From: Acidimicrobiaceae bacterium UBA2093 | GTDB taxonomy: Bacteria > Actinomycetota > Acidimicrobiia > Acidimicrobiales > Ilumatobacteraceae | Reading direction: 5' to 3' | Assembly: GCA_002331255.1 (NCBI GenBank) | Contig: DCZD01000002.1 | Span: 107,173-171,172 of the forward strand | Length of the DNA: 64,000 bases | Shown here: one piece after another, positions 8,642-17,920 of the stretch | How the letters are laid out: the number at the start of each line of letters is the position of its first letter | Numbering within the stretch: position 1 is the stretch's first letter | Position numbers and translations under genes: made by a program | The notes under the pieces: generated by a model | Told to the model about the DNA's origin: nothing | The model's database searches: none | What the model saw: the letters and a program-made list of their open reading frames with translations, nothing else

Positions 8642-9529
8642 ATGAGGTTCTGCGTCCCATTCCCCATGTTTGCCGCAGACCATGTGAAGGCGCTTGCGCC
8701 AGTAGCCGAGGAAGCAGGCTTCCATTTCATCGCAGTCCCTGATTCGGTCTTTTTTCCAGAGACTGTCTCGGCCGGATATCCATACAGCAGCGATGGGTCG
8801 CGCTTCTGGGCAGCTGATACACCGTTTGTTGACCCGACAGTGTCGATGGCGTGGATGGCGGCACGCACGACGCACATCCGTTTCGTCACCAACGTGTTGA
8901 AGACACCGCTGCGAGACCCACTGCTTCTGGCAAAGCAGATTGCTTCGCTGGCGGTCATGGCCGACGATCGTATTGAGGTTGGTGTTGGGCTCTCTTGGAT
9001 TCCAGAAGAGTTCTCCTGGACAGGCACCAACATGCGTACGCGCGGTGCGCGACTTGATGAGCAGATCGACATCTTGCGTCTTGTCTGTTCAGGGAACGGG
9101 CCTGAATTCATCGAGCACCATGGCAAGCACTACGACTTTGGCAGATTGATGATCAGTCCTTCTCCGACGACTGCCATCAAGATCCACGTTGGCGGTCATA
9201 GTGAGCCTGCCCTTGAGCGTGCAGCTCGTGTGGGCGACGGTTGGATCTCGGTACAGGCAACCAGCCACGAGATCTGCGATATAGCGGAACGTCTTGCTCT
9301 CTTGCGTAGGAAGCACGGTCGAACCGGTGAATTCGCGGCGTTCGTGCTGCCAATCGACGCGGTCGGTCCTGATGCCTATCGCCGACTCGCTGACACGATT
9401 GAGGGGCATGGCATGGAGCCGGTGTTCATGGCCGTGCCTTGGTATTACAGCGGTAAAGACCCAAGCGATCTCGAAGTTCGCCGCGAGTCTTTGTTGTCAT
9501 TCGGTGAGTCAGTCATCGCAAAAATTTGA
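8642..9529 (+). CDS. LLM-class oxidoreductase (F420-type, TIGR03619-like)
   Basis: The 295-residue luciferase-like barrel begins [20 protein letters not shown]. It has the [24 protein letters not shown] segment typical of F420-dependent LLM enzymes, [14 protein letters not shown] near 112, then [23 protein letters not shown] near 180-203. Family members carry out hydride transfer between F420 and an alcohol, ketone or unsaturated substrate. ATG 8642 keeps the conserved N-terminus; an earlier ATG at 8629 is out of frame and stops at once. It follows the CoA ligase by 23 bp in the same operon. Confidence 0.85.
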   Translation: MRFCVPFPMFAADHVKALAPVAEEAGFHFIAVPDSVFFPETVSAGYPYSSDGSRFWAADTPFVDPTVSMAWMAARTTHIRFVTNVLKTPLRDPLLLAKQIASLAVMADDRIEVGVGLSWIPEEFSWTGTNMRTRGARLDEQIDILRLVCSGNGPEFIEHHGKHYDFGRLMISPSPTTAIKIHVGGHSEPALERAARVGDGWISVQATSHEICDIAERLALLRRKHGRTGEFAAFVLPIDAVGPDAYRRLADTIEGHGMEPVFMAVPWYYSGKDPSDLEVRRESLLSFGESVIAKI

Positions 9530-9567
9530 GAATTGAACAACAGAAAGAACACGAGAGGGAAAAACAC

Positions 9568-10356
9568 ATGTCGACAATCTGTGTCACCGGCGCTTCGAAC
9601 GGCATCGGCAAAGCCACCAAGGACCTTCTTGAATCACGCGGTCACGCAGTGATTGGCGTCGACTTGAGAGGCACTGACATTTCTGCCGATTTGTCGAACG
9701 TGGAAGGTCGTCAGACCGCAATTGACGGAGTGCTGTCGGCCTGTGGTGGTCGTCTTGACGGGTTGGCCCAGTGTGCCGGTGTCAACGGAATGGGCGGAAT
9801 CGATCTCACCGTGAAAGTCAACTTTTTTGGTGTCATGGCTCTTGCCAGCGGACTACGTGAGGCACTGAGTAAAGGTACAAACCCTGCCATGGTGTTGGTC
9901 TCGTCGAACTCGACGACCATGACGCCGGGTCTGCCGGTCGAGGACGGTCTCTTTTATCTGTCGCATACCGAAGAAGAGTGCATCGAGCGCTTTCAGGGCA
10001 GGGGATGGATGACATACCCAGCCGGCAAATTGGCAGTGGCGTTCTGGGTGCGCATGAATGCAGTGAAGCCGGAATGGCTTGGCGCGGGCATTCGAGTGAA
10101 TGGCATCGCCCCGGGAATTGTTGACACACAGATGACGCAACAGGCCGCCACCAATGAACTCACAAAAGCAGCCTTCGAACAGATCCCGATTCCGATCAAC
10201 AGATGGGGACAGCCGGCAGAGATGGCTGAGCCCATTGCGTTTCTGCTCTCACCGGCATCGAGCTACATCGTCGGCCAGACCATCTTCGCTGATGGCGGAA
10301 TCGATGCGCTGCTGCAGCCAACCGCCCACCCGCATCCACTGCCACCACTGAACTAG
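9568..10356 (+). CDS. Short-chain dehydrogenase, 3-alpha-hydroxysteroid dehydrogenase/carbonyl reductase-like
   Basis: This 262-residue classical SDR has the NAD-binding TGASNGIG at 7-14 and a catalytic set Asn85, Ser near 112-115, Tyr150 and Lys154 (YPAGK). The short domain before the active site and the long insertion after the serine resemble the 3-alpha-HSD/carbonyl reductase branch (Comamonas HsdA-like), often found in steroid metabolism; this placement is by pattern only. The aspartate ending the second strand (GVDLRG) points to NAD(H). ATG 9568 follows GAGGGA at a good distance; the open frame extends back to 9526 without support. The SnoaL-like gene starts 8 bp downstream. Confidence 0.85.
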   Translation: MSTICVTGASNGIGKATKDLLESRGHAVIGVDLRGTDISADLSNVEGRQTAIDGVLSACGGRLDGLAQCAGVNGMGGIDLTVKVNFFGVMALASGLREALSKGTNPAMVLVSSNSTTMTPGLPVEDGLFYLSHTEEECIERFQGRGWMTYPAGKLAVAFWVRMNAVKPEWLGAGIRVNGIAPGIVDTQMTQQAATNELTKAAFEQIPIPINRWGQPAEMAEPIAFLLSPASSYIVGQTIFADGGIDALLQPTAHPHPLPPLN

Positions 10357-10364
10357 GAGCAGTT

Positions 10365-10889
10365 TTGTCATTGCGTGAAACAGACCCCGTCGCATGGCTC
10401 GTCGCCCATGAGGACATCCGCCAATTGGCGAGTCGTTATGCGGTGTACATGGACATGCGCGATCTCGACAAGGTGATTGAGTTGTTCGTCCCCGATGTGA
10501 AGATCGGGAAGTCCCTGCAGGGTCGACAGGCCCTGAAGGAGAACATGGAAGGAATGCTGCGCGACTTGAAGCGGAGCATCTTGCAGGTCACGAACCATGT
10601 CATCGATGTGGTGGACGATGCGAATGCGACTGGAATCGTCAGTTGTAGGGGGGAAATTGAGCCCGTCGATTCACCTGGCAAGTGGATCGTGCAACAGATT
10701 CAGTATCACGACACGTACGCAAAGATCGATGGACGGTGGCTGTTCCTCCGACGTCGCCACATGCTGTGGTACGGCGCCGACATGTTGCAACGACCACTCG
10801 ATCTTCCCGACGCGAACTGGCCGGCCAACCACTCAGGCAAAGGTGAATTGCCCGAGTGGTTCGACTCTTGGCGTCAATGGCAGTCGTGA
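10365..10889 (+). CDS. SnoaL-like/NTF2-fold protein
   Basis: A 174-residue protein of the SnoaL_4/NTF2-like superfamily: the N-terminal helix IRQLASRYAVYMDMRDLDKVIELF, then strands ending in a basic WLFLRRRHMLWYGADM. These cone-shaped folds include hydratases, isomerases, aromatic-ring hydroxylase small subunits and steroid delta-isomerases; the exact activity is not readable. The start is a TTG at 10365 preceded by AGGAGC, 8 bp after the SDR stop, and no ATG is available near the conserved N-terminus. Last gene of the 2219-10889 operon; it converges on the sulfatase gene 19 bp away. Confidence 0.75.
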   Translation: MSLRETDPVAWLVAHEDIRQLASRYAVYMDMRDLDKVIELFVPDVKIGKSLQGRQALKENMEGMLRDLKRSILQVTNHVIDVVDDANATGIVSCRGEIEPVDSPGKWIVQQIQYHDTYAKIDGRWLFLRRRHMLWYGADMLQRPLDLPDANWPANHSGKGELPEWFDSWRQWQS

Positions 10890-10908
10890 TGTCGCGCGTG
10901 GTGCAGGC

Positions 10909-13242
10909 TCACTGAGCCGCCCACGCCGCCTCAAATTCGGCTTCCAGGTCGCGTTGTTCGCGACCACTCACGTCGATCATGGCGCGGTGGATGACATTAG
11001 GGAAGCGGAACTCGTCCACGTAGTTGGTTGTCGCCGGTGTGCAGTCGTCGTAGCCACAGCAGATGCCCTCACCTGCGAGTGAAAATCTCACGGGAAGGCT
11101 CCGTTCCATGTGCACGGTCGCAAGGGGTTTTCCATCGATGATGATCGAGATGTCAGACGGTCCGGCAACACGAGGGTTCGCTCGCGCAGCAACGGCGGCT
11201 TGCGGATCGGGCTCAATCAATCGGATCTCTGCCGTCACCACATGTCGGCCGTCTGGCATCGGAGCTTTCACGGTGTGCTCGTCAACTCCGAGGTAGTTGT
11301 AAGTGAAACACGCGTGCCCGTCCTGTATGTACAGGGAGAAGCCAGCAAAACGACCACCAGCTGCAATCAACACGCCTTCGTCTCCTTTGTCGCACGTGAC
11401 ATCGGCAACTAGTCGCGTCGTGCGGCGGTGCAAGAAAGGAGCGTTGGCTTCTGGCAGAGGTGCCGCACCTTGACGCAAGTGCACCGTGTCGCCGATCGGT
11501 CCTGGTGGCCGCTTCGTCGCCACGGAACGACGAGCCTGCAGTGGCAGTGCACCGTATTTCCATGCTTCGTCCCACCAGAGTTGTTTCATCATCTCAAGCC
11601 GCCCCGGCTCTGCCCCAGCGAGGTCATTGGTCTCGGCGGGGTCGGTTGCGACGTTGTAGAGCTCCCACACGTCTTGTGAATATGGTGCGTCCGGATCGTC
11701 GGTCTCGACGTACTTCAACTGTGGATGGAAGGTGACTGCTTTCCATCCCTCATGGTAAATCGCGCGACATGCAAACTGCTCGTAGTACTGAGTGCCGCGT
11801 CCCGGATGGTTGGCTGTCTCGAACGACGGGATGATGCTTGCGCCAGCCAACGGGTCTTGGTCAATGCCATTGACTGCATCGGGCAAGTCAATTCCGGCGG
11901 CGGCAAGCACAGTTGCACCCAAGTCGACGGCGTGTACGTAACCGTGACGCAGTTGACCGGCAGCGGTATCGATGCGTGCAGGCCACGACACGAGAAGTGG
12001 GTCACCGACACCACCCTCGTGGGTCTCGCGCTTCCAGCGCTTGAACGGTGTATTGCCCGCCATCGCCCAGCCCCATGCGTAATGGGAATGACTGTCGGGT
12101 CCACCCAGTTCGTTGATCAACTCGAATGTACGTGCCTTGTCGTGAGGCAAACCATTGAAGACGAAGTTCTCGTTGAACGTGCCATGGACACCACCTTCAG
12201 ATGATGCACCGTTGTCACTGCTCACCATGATGAGCGTGTTGTCGAATTCGCCGGTGTTCTTCAAGAACTCGACGACCCGGCCGATCTGATGGTCGGTGTG
12301 CGTCAGCATTCCTGCGTACACCTCCATCATGCGGGCATACACGCGCCGGTCTTCGGGTGGGCATGAGTCCCACGCCGAAACCCATGTCGGACGATCATTG
12401 AGCAATGTCGATGGCGGCATGACGCCGAGCTCTTTCTGGCGAGCGAGCACGCGTTCGCGGTATGCATCCCATCCATCATCGAACTGACCTTTGTATGCAT
12501 CGATGTAGTTGCGTGGCGCCTGGTGGGGTGAGTGGCATGCGCCGAACGCCATGTACATGAAAAATGGCTTCACTGGCTCGCCGACACGCATGTCGTTGAT
12601 CATGCCGATTGCTTTGTCGACCATGTCCTCAGAGAAGTGATATCCCTCGCGGTGTTCAATGGAGTGGAGAAGTGTGTTATCCATCACAAGATCTGGCGCA
12701 TACTGGTTTGTCTCTGCGCCGATGAACCCGTAATAGCGCTCGAACCCTTGGCCGAGTGGCCAACGATCGCGCGGTGCGCCGGCATGTAGTTCGTCTGCGG
12801 GCGCAAGATGCCACTTGCCGACAGCAAAGGTGGAATATCCGTTCTGTCGCAGTACTTCACTTACAAATGCGCAGCTCTTCGGAATGCGCGCATGGAAACC
12901 GGGGAAGCCCATTGCTAAGTCGGCGATGCCACCCATGCCGCAGGTGTGGTGGTTACGGCCAGTGAGGAGGCACGCGCGTGTGGGTGAGCACATCGCTGTC
13001 GTGTGGTAACGGGTGTATTGCAGCCCACCTTTGGCAAGAGCGTCGAGATGCGGTGTTTGCATTGGGCTGCCGAAACAACCGAAGTGGCCGTACCCCACGT
13101 CATCAAGGACGATCATGAGGATGTTCGGCGACTTCGCATTCGCGCGTGGTGGCAGCGGCCATGCCGGCACGCTGTCAGCCAGCGTCTCGCCGATCTTGCC
13201 GACGAAGGGAGTGCCTTCGGGATAAGTAAGTAGTTGGTCCAT
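10909..13242 (-). CDS. Arylsulfatase (type I, formylglycine-dependent)
   Basis: This 777-residue sulfatase is similar in length to mycobacterial AtsA/AtsD. The metal-binding Asp47-Asp48 lie in NILMIVLDDVGYGHFG. The C-x-P-x-R signature MCSPTRACLLTGR places the formylglycine precursor at Cys85. A late MVSSDNGASSEGG supplies further metal ligands. There is no signal peptide, so a cytoplasmic enzyme is expected. It hydrolyses sulfate esters. ATG 13242 is preceded by GGAGGGACC. The extra C-terminal ~200 residues form the beta-rich domain usual in this branch. No anaerobic or FGE-type maturase gene is visible in the window. The gene is 56 bp downstream of the class II aldolase gene on the same strand. 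Confidence 0.92.
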   Translation of the reverse strand: MDQLLTYPEGTPFVGKIGETLADSVPAWPLPPRANAKSPNILMIVLDDVGYGHFGCFGSPMQTPHLDALAKGGLQYTRYHTTAMCSPTRACLLTGRNHHTCGMGGIADLAMGFPGFHARIPKSCAFVSEVLRQNGYSTFAVGKWHLAPADELHAGAPRDRWPLGQGFERYYGFIGAETNQYAPDLVMDNTLLHSIEHREGYHFSEDMVDKAIGMINDMRVGEPVKPFFMYMAFGACHSPHQAPRNYIDAYKGQFDDGWDAYRERVLARQKELGVMPPSTLLNDRPTWVSAWDSCPPEDRRVYARMMEVYAGMLTHTDHQIGRVVEFLKNTGEFDNTLIMVSSDNGASSEGGVHGTFNENFVFNGLPHDKARTFELINELGGPDSHSHYAWGWAMAGNTPFKRWKRETHEGGVGDPLLVSWPARIDTAAGQLRHGYVHAVDLGATVLAAAGIDLPDAVNGIDQDPLAGASIIPSFETANHPGRGTQYYEQFACRAIYHEGWKAVTFHPQLKYVETDDPDAPYSQDVWELYNVATDPAETNDLAGAEPGRLEMMKQLWWDEAWKYGALPLQARRSVATKRPPGPIGDTVHLRQGAAPLPEANAPFLHRRTTRLVADVTCDKGDEGVLIAAGGRFAGFSLYIQDGHACFTYNYLGVDEHTVKAPMPDGRHVVTAEIRLIEPDPQAAVAARANPRVAGPSDISIIIDGKPLATVHMERSLPVRFSLAGEGICCGYDDCTPATTNYVDEFRFPNVIHRAMIDVSGREQRDLEAEFEAAWAAQ

Positions 13243-13298
13243 GGTCCCTCCAGTGGATGGTTCGATTGTTGGCGTTGTGAACGTTTGAAAGTGATCCG

Positions 13299-14036
13299 TT
13301 AACGAGGTCCACCAGCAAGAATCGACGGATCTTTCCGAAGTTCACGACGAGCCATCGCTTCGAAGAAGCCGATGAAACCGTCTCCATCGCTGTTACGGAA
13401 GCGTTCTTGAACTTGACTTGCGAGTGGCGTCCCACCGCCGATGGATTCGACGTACCAAGCGTGCTGACAACGTTGCTCGAGCGCAACGGCACGCTGGTGA
13501 ACGGCGCGAATACTCTTGCCTGTCACGAAGACTCCGTGATTGGCGAGAAGAGCCATATCAGCGTCACCCATTGCGGTCGCCGCAGCCATCGCTGAGTCCA
13601 TGTCATTTACTGCCGACTTGTATTCGTCAACGAGGGTTACAGTTCCTCCGCCAAGCGCGCTTGACTGGTCATAGGGTGGCGGCACCCGACCAGCGTTTGC
13701 GAATGTCGTTCCGTATAACGGGTGGTTATGCATGGCAACGATGACATCATCGCGTAGGCGATGAAGAGCAACGTGCAACGGAATTCCAAGCGGAACGTCC
13801 CATTTTCCGGCAATTTTGTTGCCATCTTTGTCCATCACCAACACGTCATCTGGTCCGAACTCATCCCACACGAGTGGCCACGGGTTAACTAGGTACGTGT
13901 CATCTGGCTGTTTGTAAGTGATGTGACCAGCTAGATGATCGTCGTATCCCTCCTGCATGAGTGTGCGTGCAAGCAATACAACGAGTTGCCGCGGGCCAAG
14001 ATCGGGCAAGAGGCGAGCGGGCGAGAAGGCGACCAT
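13299..14036 (-). CDS. Class II aldolase/adducin family protein
   Basis: About 245 residues with the zinc-binding pattern of the AraD/FucA family: AMHNHPLYGTTFANAG (HxH) in the middle and LANHGVFVTGKSIRAVHQR downstream (third His), plus the N-terminal LMQEGYDDHLAGHITYKQPDD. Enzymes of this family cleave C-C bonds of sugar phosphates or decarboxylate beta-keto or hydroxy acids. Members in catabolic islands often act on non-sugar substrates, so the substrate is open. The likely start is ATG 14036, which overlaps the preceding gene's TGA as TGATG and implies translational coupling; a TTG one codon upstream is less likely. Confidence 0.85.
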   Translation of the reverse strand: MVAFSPARLLPDLGPRQLVVLLARTLMQEGYDDHLAGHITYKQPDDTYLVNPWPLVWDEFGPDDVLVMDKDGNKIAGKWDVPLGIPLHVALHRLRDDVIVAMHNHPLYGTTFANAGRVPPPYDQSSALGGGTVTLVDEYKSAVNDMDSAMAAATAMGDADMALLANHGVFVTGKSIRAVHQRAVALEQRCQHAWYVESIGGGTPLASQVQERFRNSDGDGFIGFFEAMARRELRKDPSILAGGPR

Positions 14037-15241
14037 CAATTGACCGCCGGCAACACTTCAAGTGGAAGTGGGTGTCGGTATAGGCGGGATGCATTCTCGC
14101 TGCAGAGTTTGCGAAGCACTTGTGGAGGTAGATGGCCCCATGCCTTCTTTAGTTCTGCCTGAGTGTCTGGCCATGTGCTGTCACCGTGTGGGTAGTCAAC
14201 TTCGACCATGATGTGGTCCTCACCAATGACGTCGTACAAGTCGATGGTGCTCGGGTCATCAATGGTGCAGAAGTAGAAGTTGCGGCGCAGGATCTCTGCT
14301 GGTCGTAGGTCCCAACCACGACCGTAACCACTTCGATCGACGACGTTTTCGAGGCGGTCGATCAGCATCGGGACCCATCCGATGCCCCCTTCGCTCATCG
14401 CTATCTTCAGTGTCGGGAATCGGTATCCGTATCCACTCCATAGCCATTCGGCACAAGCATTCAATGACAGTTGACCAAACATCGTGGCGCCAAGTTGAAG
14501 TGCGGGTGCCGCTTCAGGAAGTGGGTACATACCGCTTGAGCCCACATGCAAGGAGATGACGGTGTCGGTCTCAACGCATGCTTCGATGACAGGATCCCAC
14601 CAACCCGTGAAAATTGACGGCAGTCCAACGTTATGCGGACGCTCAGGCAACGTCACCGTTGTGAAACCGCGCGTAGCATTTCGGCGAATCTCTTCAGCCG
14701 CTAAGTGTGCGTCGGCAAGATAGGTGATGCCACAACGAATGATGCGCTCTGGGTACGGAGCCCACCATTCTTCGTGCATCCAATCGTTCCATGCGCGCGT
14801 CACAGCGAGGCCCAAGTCAGGATTGGCACACGCGCTGAAGACTCGACCGGCGAAGCCGGCAATCTGCGATGGGAAGTTGAGTGACGCCCAGCACCCGATC
14901 ACGTCCATGTCTTTGACACGTTCATGGATATCCCAGCAGCCACGACGCATGTCTTCGAAACGCGTTGGCTCAAGTGACCGCGCTTCTGGCCGACGCCCGG
15001 CGACAGCGTTCATGCCCACTTGCGAAAAAGTCTGTCCGTCGAACTGCCACACCTGGTGTCCGTGCTCGTTCACGACCAACGAAGGAGCGTCCGCTTGGAG
15101 CTGGGATGGCAAGCGTCCGTCGAACATGTCAGGTGGCTCAACCAAGTGATCGTCGACGGAGATAAGTGTGTAATGCACCGGTCGCGCTTCCGGGTCGGGA
15201 AGCAGCACGTCTGAGTTGGTATCGCCGATGACGTAGGTCAT
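14036..15241 (-). CDS. Amidohydrolase family 2 (PF04909-like) protein A
   Basis: 401 residues, with N-terminal ISVDDHLVEPPDMF replacing the usual HxH by DDH. VISLHVGSSGMYP follows in mid-barrel, then SEGGIGWVPMLIDR and MVEVDYPHGDSTWP near the C-terminus. PF04909 members include ACMSD and gamma-resorcylate-type decarboxylases and hydrolases of lactones or ring-cleavage products; the reaction here is unknown. It overlaps the CoA ligase stop by 4 bp (ATGA) and the aldolase start by 1 bp, so all three are probably one translationally coupled unit. Three relatives lie in this window (17921, 33448, 41868). Confidence 0.85.
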   Translation of the reverse strand: MTYVIGDTNSDVLLPDPEARPVHYTLISVDDHLVEPPDMFDGRLPSQLQADAPSLVVNEHGHQVWQFDGQTFSQVGMNAVAGRRPEARSLEPTRFEDMRRGCWDIHERVKDMDVIGCWASLNFPSQIAGFAGRVFSACANPDLGLAVTRAWNDWMHEEWWAPYPERIIRCGITYLADAHLAAEEIRRNATRGFTTVTLPERPHNVGLPSIFTGWWDPVIEACVETDTVISLHVGSSGMYPLPEAAPALQLGATMFGQLSLNACAEWLWSGYGYRFPTLKIAMSEGGIGWVPMLIDRLENVVDRSGYGRGWDLRPAEILRRNFYFCTIDDPSTIDLYDVIGEDHIMVEVDYPHGDSTWPDTQAELKKAWGHLPPQVLRKLCSENASRLYRHPLPLEVLPAVN

Positions 15242-16938
15242 GAGATTGCTCCAGAGGGAAGGAAACTGACGCGACTATTGTCCACGAACTGGCGGTGTAG
15301 CGCATCCTTCAGCTCGGAACTGAACGGCTCGAGCGGCGCCCCAGGAGTGGCGCGCCAATACATAGGCTCGTTGACCAGCCACGATTCGACCCGCAGTGGC
15401 TGCTTATTAACCTTGTTATTGGCCGTCAACGGGATGCTCGTCGCGACCCGCACGAACCGAGGTGCCCATTTCGTGCCGAGGTCTTTTTGCTGAGTGAGGA
15501 ATGAGTCGAAAGCCCGAGTATCGAATGTCGCCCCCGGAGCCATCTCTAATGCCGCCATGACCTGATCGCCTGTCCGCGGGTCCGGCACTGCGTAGACCGC
15601 AACCATGACGACACCGGGGAAGCGACGGAGAATCTCCTCAATCGGTGACGATGCAAAGTTTTCGCTGTCGACGCGCAACCAGTCGGCATTACGACCCGCG
15701 AAATAAAAGAAGCCAGCCGCATCGCGATAGCCGAGATCGCCACTCCAGAACCAACCACCCCGCATGCGCGACTCGGAGGCTTCCTTGTTGTTGTAGTAGC
15801 CCTCGAATGCTTGTCCTGGATTTCTGTTGACAAGCTCGCCGATGGCTTCCGTGGGATTTAGTAACGCGCCATGTTGATCAAATTCTGCTCGTGCACATTC
15901 TTCGCCGGTCTCCGAGTTCACGACCGCAATGTCATCGACAGGATTACGAGGAAGACCTAGTGACCCTGGCGGCGATTCTGGGGTGAGGCCGATGATGACG
16001 CCGTTCTCACTGCTGCCGTAGCTCTCGATGAGTTTGCACTTGAATCGCTCTTCGAACAATTTCCGGTCGAGGATGCTCGCTTCAGTTCCGAAACCTGCGC
16101 GCAAGTTGTTCTTCGCATCGAACTGAGTCTCGGGTTGGGCGAGGATGTAAGCGATGGTTCGCCCGACATAGGTGAAAAACGTTGCGTTGTGTTCACGAAT
16201 GTCATCGAGGAACTTCGACGCAGAAAACTTGCGACGCAACACCACAGTTGCGCCGAAATGCAGAGCCGATGACCACAAGGCCATCAGTGCATTTCCATGG
16301 AAGAGTGGCATGGGTGAGTAGCAGATGTCATCACGGGTGACGCCGGTGATCTCGGACGCCCTGATGCCGGATATGGCCATGCGTGCAGTGCTACACACGA
16401 CCAACTTTGGAGCGCTGGTACTGCCGCTGGTGAACAGCAGGAAGAGAGGTGCCGCAGGGCTCGGGTCGTCTTCCGGAGCCTGCACGCCGACGTCTGCATG
16501 TTGGGCGAGCAGCGCGCGGTATTCATCGGAGTCGACGAACAAAGTGGTGTGCACTGCGCCGAGGTCGAGGCCTTCGAGTAAATGCCGACTCTGAGTGTCT
16601 GTGATGATGAGTTGACAGTCGGCGTGTCTGATGTCCTTGGCGAGTTCTTCACCTCGACGCGTGGGGTTGATGCCGACGATTGCTCCGCCAGCAAATGCTG
16701 CACCACCGGCCAACAACAAGTACTCAGGCGTGTTCTCTAGCAGTACGCCAATGTGGGGAATTCCTGGCCGAAGAAGTTTGCCTAGCATCGCGCCGCGCAC
16801 TGCCGACTGCAGGGCTACGTCGTTCCAGGTGTACCGCTCATTGTCGAGTACGTAACCCATGCGGTCATCACCGAGTCGGGCACGAAGTTGCGACGCGACC
16901 GTCGGAATGGACGTCGGATCAATTCCGTTCAACGCCAT
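15238..16938 (-). CDS. Acyl/aryl-CoA synthetase (AMP-binding)
   Basis: A 566-residue ANL-superfamily ligase with LFTSGSTSAPKLVV (P-loop), SYGSSENGVIIG (adenylate-binding loop), WSGDLGYRDAAGFFYFAGRNADWLRVD (hinge) and LTANNKVNKQPL with the C-terminal catalytic lysine region. It is most similar in the window to the ligase at 6960-8618, with shared segments such as IGVLxxNxPE and YYNNxEA. ATG 16938 follows GGGGGAATTC. The stop overlaps the start of the next gene, amidohydrolase A, by 4 bp, a pairing repeated at 31859/33448. Probably activates a carboxylic acid substrate of that amidohydrolase pathway. Confidence 0.92.
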   Translation of the reverse strand: MALNGIDPTSIPTVASQLRARLGDDRMGYVLDNERYTWNDVALQSAVRGAMLGKLLRPGIPHIGVLLENTPEYLLLAGGAAFAGGAIVGINPTRRGEELAKDIRHADCQLIITDTQSRHLLEGLDLGAVHTTLFVDSDEYRALLAQHADVGVQAPEDDPSPAAPLFLLFTSGSTSAPKLVVCSTARMAISGIRASEITGVTRDDICYSPMPLFHGNALMALWSSALHFGATVVLRRKFSASKFLDDIREHNATFFTYVGRTIAYILAQPETQFDAKNNLRAGFGTEASILDRKLFEERFKCKLIESYGSSENGVIIGLTPESPPGSLGLPRNPVDDIAVVNSETGEECARAEFDQHGALLNPTEAIGELVNRNPGQAFEGYYNNKEASESRMRGGWFWSGDLGYRDAAGFFYFAGRNADWLRVDSENFASSPIEEILRRFPGVVMVAVYAVPDPRTGDQVMAALEMAPGATFDTRAFDSFLTQQKDLGTKWAPRFVRVATSIPLTANNKVNKQPLRVESWLVNEPMYWRATPGAPLEPFSSELKDALHRQFVDNSRVSFLPSGAIS

Positions 16939-16975
16939 ATGCGAATTCCCCCGTGTTGTGTACGACTGTTTGCCG

Positions 16976-17908
16976 CTATTTGACCGCCACCGGATTCACC
17001 ATCGACCCCGTTCCTCGGGTGATGGGCTCTGGTGAAGCGTTCAGCAAGAAATCGTATTGCCCGTCGCGGGCACAGTCCTCAGCCAGTTCTTCGAGGTTCC
17101 AGTTCTGGCCTTGAATCATCCCCATATGCACGAGGTGTAGGAAGTGCACAGGCAGCCAGGCCTCCTTGCTCTCGCACGGGAAGACCTCGAAGATGAGGTT
17201 GTCCAGCGCAAGGGCAGCGACGCTGTGGCGATGCATCCACTCAGCGGCATGAATTCCTGGACCAGGGGCCGTGATGGCGTAATTCAGTCTGTCGCCACTC
17301 AGAAAGACCTGCATGTGGCCAGTACGCAACAGAATGATGTCGCCTGGTTGGACCGTGAGTCCGGTGAGTGCCAGTGCAGCATCGAGATCATCGGGCCCGA
17401 TGGCGTGACCACCTGGAAGTCGGTCTACCCCGCGAGCGCGTGCGACGTCGAGCAAAATACCGCGACTGACAATTGTTGAGATTGCATCGATACCGCAAAG
17501 GTCAGCACCTTCAGAGGTGATAGCCGATGCGGGGTGGCCGTTGTACAAGTGACCGTCAAGACTTGCGTGCGATAACGCATCCCAGTGCGTGCACGCTTGC
17601 ACGCCCATCGTGATCGCATCATCGTTCCAACATCCGGTGCTTCCGGGTTGCGATGGTTCGTTGACCATCACCATCGTGTGCACAGGATTGTCACGACCCT
17701 TGACGAAGCCCATTTGTGGACCGTTCTCGTCGAGTGGAAGTCCGAGTGCGAACGCACGTCCGGTTCGCACTGATTTCACTCCGCGCAGTCGCGCGGCATC
17801 GTCGACGAAGTTCAATGTACCCAGTTGATCGTCGCTACCCCAGCGACCCCAATTGTTGACTTTCTTGGCTATTACCTCGACATGTTCAGGAAGCGGCACC
17901 CCCGTCAC
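16976..17908 (-). CDS. Cyclase-family metal hydrolase (PF04199, kynurenine formamidase-like)
   Basis: 310 residues with the N-terminal NNWGRWGSDDQLGTLNFV typical of the cyclase family, and ACTHWDALSHASLDGHLYNG around 105-125, corresponding to the metal-binding HxGTHxDxPxH motif. A second half has GDIILLRTGHMQVF and a late LPVHFLHLVHMGMIQGQNWNLEEL. Relatives hydrolyse formamides, cyclic amides or lactones (for example isatin hydrolase). The GTG at 17908 gives the conserved N-terminus and lies 12 bp after the stop of amidohydrolase B, so the two are probably co-transcribed. It precedes the CoA ligase by 37 bp. Confidence 0.85.
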   Translation of the reverse strand: MTGVPLPEHVEVIAKKVNNWGRWGSDDQLGTLNFVDDAARLRGVKSVRTGRAFALGLPLDENGPQMGFVKGRDNPVHTMVMVNEPSQPGSTGCWNDDAITMGVQACTHWDALSHASLDGHLYNGHPASAITSEGADLCGIDAISTIVSRGILLDVARARGVDRLPGGHAIGPDDLDAALALTGLTVQPGDIILLRTGHMQVFLSGDRLNYAITAPGPGIHAAEWMHRHSVAALALDNLIFEVFPCESKEAWLPVHFLHLVHMGMIQGQNWNLEELAEDCARDGQYDFLLNASPEPITRGTGSMVNPVAVK

Positions 17909-17920
17909 CGCACTCTCTGA

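Noticed and set aside
11145..11165. TCAGACGGTCCGGC in the sulfatase gene and CGACCGTCAGG at about 26525
   Set aside because: Only half of the palindrome is present and both lie inside coding sequence.
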